From contig QZCP01000024.1 of assembly GCA_003956705.1 (NCBI GenBank), positions 85,292 through 149,291 of the forward strand: a stretch of DNA of 64,000 nt. Direction: 5' to 3'. Position numbers and translations under genes: made by a program. The notes under the pieces were generated by a model, which worked only from the letters and a program-made list of their open reading frames with translations, was not told the origin of the DNA and made no database searches. Positions within the stretch are counted from its first letter, which is position 1. Every line of letters starts with the position of its first letter. Of this stretch, positions 58,700 to 64,000 are shown piece by piece. This stretch comes from Brevipalpus yothersi. Its lineage: Eukaryota; Arthropoda; Arachnida; Trombidiformes; Tenuipalpidae.

Positions 58700-59597
58700 G
58701 ATTGGACCAGTATAGTGAAAATCCTATGAGATGAGCAAAACTGCTTCCGGAGGGTTAATGAACCGTCGAAAAATTCGAAGTAACCCAAAATTTCTAGGGT
58801 TAAAAAATTGCACTAATAATCGTAGCTGAATAGAAGCACAGTAAAAATGTTCTAAAAATTTTAGTTAAGGCACAGAAAGTTTTTGCTTTACAATTTCCTG
58901 GAATTGATCAAAACATAATATTCATAGATGTCCGATAAATTTCCACGGTGGTATATTAGCAAAAAATGAAGAAGATGAGCTGAAAAATCACAATAGATCA
59001 TGAAAAAAAATTTTGGTCAATAGTAGCACTATTCGGGCAAGGATAGCTCGAATATCAAGTCAATATGCTGATACGGTTCAGCATATTCATTTTCAATTGA
59101 TGATAGCCGGTGATGAAGAGGCAGGCCCACTGGAAGAAAGGCACACTGAATCAAGGTGAGTCCTGTCTAGAGAAGATACTTTCTTTCTTAAACTCTCTCA
59201 TATCAGAAAGAGAGAGTCAAGATGAGTGAGAAGCGAAGGTGAGCTAAAGGTGGAGAGAAAGAGAGAAAGAGAGTGAAACAAGTATTCTTTTCAGGATAAA
59301 ATTCTCCAGAAGAAGATGAACGAGAAGAAGATACTGGAAAAGGTTGATATGGGAATGATAGTTGGAAAAGAATCATAGAGGGCTTGTAGGTGTGTGTCCA
59401 AGATGACAATACCAACGGTTTTCCTAATGGACATTGCTAGTGACTATCCTTCGACGGAAAAAGTTCCAGAAAGGACGAACAAACGATTTAATCGAAGAGA
59501 AAATGATAGCTTGAAGCGTAGAAATAGTAGGCAAAGCGGGAAACGACCAACGAAACACCGCTCGCAACTCGAGGCAAAGTTAACAGAGCTCAGTGAT

Positions 59598-59598
<1 letters not shown>

Positions 59599-59664
<66 letters not shown>
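59599..59664. repeat. (CT)n microsatellite
   Basis: About 33 uninterrupted CT units. Frames that cross it on either strand encode Ser-Leu or Arg-Glu runs and are not genes. Confidence 0.95.
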
Positions 59665-59667
<3 letters not shown>

Positions 59668-60870
59668 GTAAACGATGGCCAAGCCACATTAGTAGATGAA
59701 TGGTCCAGCTTGATAAAATCGTGACCATATTTCACCATCACCTTCAACGGAAGGAAGAGGGTGAGGCCAATTGTATCTCTCTGTTTCATTGAAAATGTCA
59801 GATTTAGAAACACATCCTCTGATCCAACACTTGTAGGTCCACTTGATCTCAACCTTCTCGCGATCTTCACCATTCGATGAATGAATTACCTCACTTGGTA
59901 GAGCTCAATCGTGACAACGCTTCGTCAAAATGTTTCTTGGCCTCTTCTTCGTTTCTATTGTTTACATCGGCCGTATTCTCTTCGATCTACTGTGTTCACC
60001 ATCGCAGAGTCCTCGAATCTAAGCCCAATGCTTAGGGCAAGATTTGGAAACATCGATTGTTAGAAATAAGATGAAAATTTCAAGCAACTCATCACACAGC
60101 AAGCTGGTGGTGAGCTTTGAAATTCCCAAGATTCTGACACCTCTGATACATCACGTATTATGATCATCACCTCAATATTAAGCCGAGGCAAATCAATATC
60201 GTTGGAAAGCGTGTAGCTCACGATACTCGGAGAAGTTGTCAGTTTTGTTTGACTCCTCAAAAACTTGAGGGATGTAAATGGATTCAACTATAGCAAAGAA
60301 CGAGAAACTATTCAGAACGATGTGGAGCCGGTAGTTCTTCAAGTCTTCCTGCACCAGATTAGGTGGCCCGTAACGCGAGCTCTCGTAGACTTTTTTGGAA
60401 GATTGTAGGAGGTGAGAAGGTCTTCGAATTTTTTCTTACTAATGAAATATTCCATCTTCCTGGAATGCTGCAGTTTTTGGATACAAAAAACTTGAAAGAT
60501 CGTTAAGAAGCTCCCCCAAATGCTTGTACCGATGGAGTGGAACCAAGAGCAACGTTTAGGAAAGAGGTTTACTCGTGTTTGTGTTCTGCTTGAATAGCAT
60601 GTCCCAAGTGAGGCCCCTGATGATGGTCTAACTCGGCCCTGAGGAAAAAGTAAAAAAATGATCACCGACCGATGAACCCTTTCGCTATGGCTACATGTTT
60701 AACATACTTACTTTCGTTTCCTGATCATATTCTGAATATTAATTATCATTAGTATTTCCAGGCAGCCTTTGCATCTCCGTTATGATCGTCAATAGGGGAA
60801 GGTCATTAAATGTTCGGTGAGTTTATGGCCTCAGGGTACCCTTTCAGTCTCACCAAGACGAGGTAACCCT

Positions 60871-60872
<2 letters not shown>

Positions 60873-60945
<73 letters not shown>

Positions 60946-60946
60946 A
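60873..60946. repeat. (GA)n microsatellite
   Basis: About 36 GA units with one AAAG interruption near the right end, opposite in strand sense to the CT tract at 59.6 kb. Confidence 0.95.
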
Positions 60947-63900
60947 ATGGTTAGAATAGAATAACGGCAAAGGGTTAAGGCCAGTACTTTTGTTTTTGTT
61001 TGGAGAGCAAGACTCTAGTTCACCAGCTTTCTCATGCACTGCAGTGCATGCGAACGGAATGAGGTAAAAATTTCAGTTGTTCGCCATGAGCAATCATTCC
61101 ATTGAAATTGCATTCTTCATTTCTTTCTTATTCATTGTGCAACTGGCCTTTATTAGTTTCCAGCTTTGGGTTGCATAAAGTTTTTGAGCAATACCACCTC
61201 ATTTCTCTACGATTTTCACCAAGTGAATTGTGTTTCAATCCATTTTTGAATTAATCAAATCAAGGACGTGAATGGACGTTGAATCGAATGATCAAAGAGT
61301 GTTTGATATGGGATTTGACTTGGATAGTTAACGGTTCCCTAAAAATTTGAGAATTTCCCAGTCGAATGAACTTTGAATGCCAACATCTTGAAAGAAAATT
61401 ACTAGCTGTGAGGAAAACTCAAACACTTAGTCATATCGTAGTCAATGGGCATGAGGCCTATAAATTCAACCACAAGGCTGATAAATTCTTGGAATCTGAT
61501 GCACTTTATCCAGTCGGATAATCAGAAGCCATTCGTTCTAAGTGTGGTATTCCAGTATAGTCTCCTGAAGAGCTGCTTACTCTCATTTCATCGCAATGGA
61601 GTGAAAGGAACCTGAATTAAAGTGCCAGAGCGCAGGTAGAGGGTTTAAATTAATCGGATAACTGGGGTGTCGAAAGTGAGAGGCCAAGGGATAGCATGAT
61701 TATGATCATCAGGTTAGTCCTTGTGTTCACTTGGACTATTTGACTTGTTTATGGGCTCAGTCTATCATTGAGAGTGGCGAGACTCCAAATTTCTGTTACC
61801 ACCGGTTGATACTTGATCAAGCCGGATTTATTGTCCATAGTCCACTTTGGAGAGCTTGATGATGAAGGGACTGGATGGAAGCAGATCTAGAATAGGCAAA
61901 GGCGATAAGCTTAATAAACAGGTCTGCTTCACCTAGACATACACCAATGGTGGGTCCTCAAGAGTTGATCATAAAAGTCAATGACCTTGTGAAAATGTAA
62001 CTCATGTAATCAGAAAAATACTAGTCCATGTTCATACTACTTGTCCTCCATACTTTATGGGACTTATCCTCCACGCCTTCGCACCATGAGCTTTTGGACA
62101 AATATTCTTTCGATTTCCTGAGGCTTGATCACAGATCATGATGTCGAGTTGTGTTCTCTGTAAAAACAGAAGAGAAAATAAATATCTTAGAGTTCCAAGA
62201 AGGGAATCACTACCTATTTCAAGGAGTAAAAATTTGGTTTAGTTTCGGATCATAGGGAGAATAGATCAGCGAAATGCTAACGATATACACTTAAATCATG
62301 ACCCAAAGATGATGGATACAATTTATGATCATGCCAATGGGAAAAATAGCCATTGAGATAATAGATGGAAAAAGATATTCTCAGTCCAACAGGTATGTAG
62401 GGCTTGAGATCAGGTGGAAAAAGGAAACAGGAATGATTATCTCTATTTTGTAAGTTGATGAGTGGAGTAGTTTGAATAGTAAGCATCTTTGTTGCACTCA
62501 GCATTTGTAAATGTGACCTGTTGCTGGAGAGACGAGTTATTTTTCAAATAAGAGAAAGAGATTCATGATTACCAGAATGATAATCGATTTCTTGGGCCAA
62601 ATAGTTTATCCCAGACGAATGGCACGCTTATGCTTGAATGCCAAGATGCAGAACGTCTTGAGGAAGCGCCAAGAGATCACGAAAAGAGACTCACAAGTGA
62701 AACACTCTCCACTGATGATTAGAACAGGAATCCAGGAAATGTAACTCTTTGATGACTAAAGATAGGCGAGGCCATTTTCTTCCCTCTGGAATGGATGATC
62801 CACGAATAAATTATAATACACACTTGGCCAAATAAAAATTTTTTTGAAGGGCTTTGGAATACTGGAAGGTCGTTCATTCACATTTATTTTGCTTTCCTCA
62901 TTCGAATCATCATTAGCAAATAGTTTCAACCGGAAGAGGGTCTCACTGAAACAAAGAATATTAGGCTTCCGGGTCGGGTCTTTCGGTCAACTTTCCTTGG
63001 GGCGTTTGTGGGATAATTTTCCCAAACTCATCAGAATAAAAATGAGCACATTGATGAGGCAGGTCAACTACATGATCACCAAAATAATAATAATCATCAT
63101 CATCATCCCTAGCCACAGCCATAAACACAGCGGATCATGATTTACGTGTCCATTGCTTGTATCATGATTTCCGATTTTTGCCAAATGATTTGCTGCTGCA
63201 ACTGGCATTTAATCGTTGGATAGATAGATTCTCTTCTCTTCTGCATCTGTGTTTTACCATCAGATATACACGATGAGAATAATAAATTTTCGAGTATTCC
63301 AAGGAAAGCAAGTAGCCAGTTGCATGAGGACAGATATGGTTCAAGGTTGGTGTTGCCAGCTACCAACTCTTATCATTGTTCAATGAAGTCCAATGAAGGA
63401 GTAAAACAGGGATAGCAAGCAATGAAGACGATTAATTACTGATATAATCTCTTGTTGAAGACTGTCTTTATGAGTCTATCATAATTTATTTACCTTTTTG
63501 ATTTTACTTTTGGTGGAAAAAGATAAACATCCAGAAATATGAGCAGCATCCATGGTATATGATGTAAAGTTTTTATGGATTCGAATCGAATCTATTAACA
63601 AGACGATCCATCTTCTGGGTTATATTTCCTGATTGAATGTGTCTAGATTTTCTCAAGTATCATCCATTTTCTGCACAACCTTTAACATGACCAATTTGAT
63701 CAGCAAGCCAAGTAAATCAAAAAGATTTACAATGAACAAAAAAGGAATTTCCATAAGATGATGCTCCCAATGTTATTATTTGAGATGCTACGAGGAAGAG
63801 ACCAAAAAAATGAATCAAGTAAGAGTGGCTACTGATGGAGCTAATGATGGATGCATTCTCAATGTCATTCACCTTAGTCAAAGCATGAAAATGGCAAACG

Positions 63901-64000
63901 AAATCAATCTTCATCCTTTTGGAGAAGAGAGAGAGAGAAATTTTGAGCCGAAAAATTTTTACCGGAAAAATCAATTACACTGCCTCCCTTATTTGGATTC

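Larger units (their letters stand above)
58700..64000. other. Upstream flank of the VWC mucin gene, no supported gene
   Basis: Apart from the two microsatellites I see no gene. Minus-strand stretches at about 59700-60660 and a plus-strand 56-codon open stretch near 61350-61522 (containing ECQHLERKLLAVRKTQTLSH) look less random than their surroundings, but they are short or broken and match no family I know. The first few hundred bases should contain the promoter of the mucin gene. No TATA-like element stands out. Confidence 0.4.

Noticed and set aside
59394..59873. Frames across the CT microsatellite
   Set aside because: Length comes mostly from the repeat. No domain or splice signals support a gene.
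59700..60665. Possible decayed gene on the minus strand
   Set aside because: Short suggestive stretches occur in several frames, but no ordered set of family motifs appears. I cannot support a call.
61350..61522. A 56-codon open stretch on the plus strand
   Set aside because: It has no ATG-led structure, splice signals or known motif.

Overview
This is a eukaryotic nuclear window, A+T-rich, with spliceosomal introns that are often very short (about 50-70 bp), CCTAA-type (TTAGG telomere-like) tracts, and host and transposon families typical of arthropods. An arthropod is well supported. A chelicerate or mite is my guess and is not proven by the sequence.

The left part (1-26 kb) is a transposon graveyard. 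It holds a dispersed GATGATGGTGTAAATAT repeat (1-540), a frameshifted Tc1/IS630-like element with long TIRs (1.7-3.2 kb), a pogo/DDE_1-like pseudogene (3.4-4.3 kb) and a three-level nest (6.3-10.7 kb). In the nest, a mariner-type pseudogene is split by a hAT-like element with an 8-bp target duplication, and that element holds an LTR-flanked unit. The unit carries a two-exon gene for an unrecognised membrane protein (7933-9572, minus). A diverged, broken copy of the same gene with the same intron lies at 4.44-5.94 kb, followed by the same repeat. A fourth copy of the repeat (19.2-19.5 kb) adjoins a Ty3/gypsy reverse transcriptase remnant whose orientation suggests that the membrane-protein gene is antisense to the element. 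Further right are a gag remnant, another mariner remnant, a decayed charged ORF with a zinc-finger-like motif, a 1.2-kb element with about 300-bp TIRs, a Merlin (IS1595-like) transposase, a zinc-finger MULE, an 83-84-bp tandem repeat, a small two-exon zinc-finger-like gene and a 300-bp fold-back element.

The right part (26-59 kb) is host-gene territory. On the minus strand lie an intronless CRAL-TRIO lipid-binding protein (26.3-27.2 kb), a secreted carboxylesterase-family protein that has lost all three catalytic residues (30.3-32.7 kb) and the mitochondrial Lon protease in three exons (33.3-36.4 kb). On the plus strand is an unrecognised 224-aa two-exon gene (40.3-41.1 kb) with a plausible TATA promoter at 39.58 kb. 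The largest gene, 41.4-58.7 kb on the minus strand, has 11 exons that all join in phase 1. They give a 4086-aa secreted protein with six VWC-type cysteine modules and a Ser/Thr mucin domain of about 3,400 residues in a single 10.5-kb exon with one RGD motif. This is the architecture of tenectin, an integrin-binding matrix mucin. Pieces of the mucin exon are duplicated in inverted orientation at 37.9-38.9 kb.

The last 5 kb (58.7-64 kb) is upstream noncoding sequence with long CT/GA microsatellites and no gene I can support. The host genes look independent (mitochondrial proteolysis, lipid transfer, extracellular adhesion or matrix). I see no operon-like logic beyond the shared minus strand.
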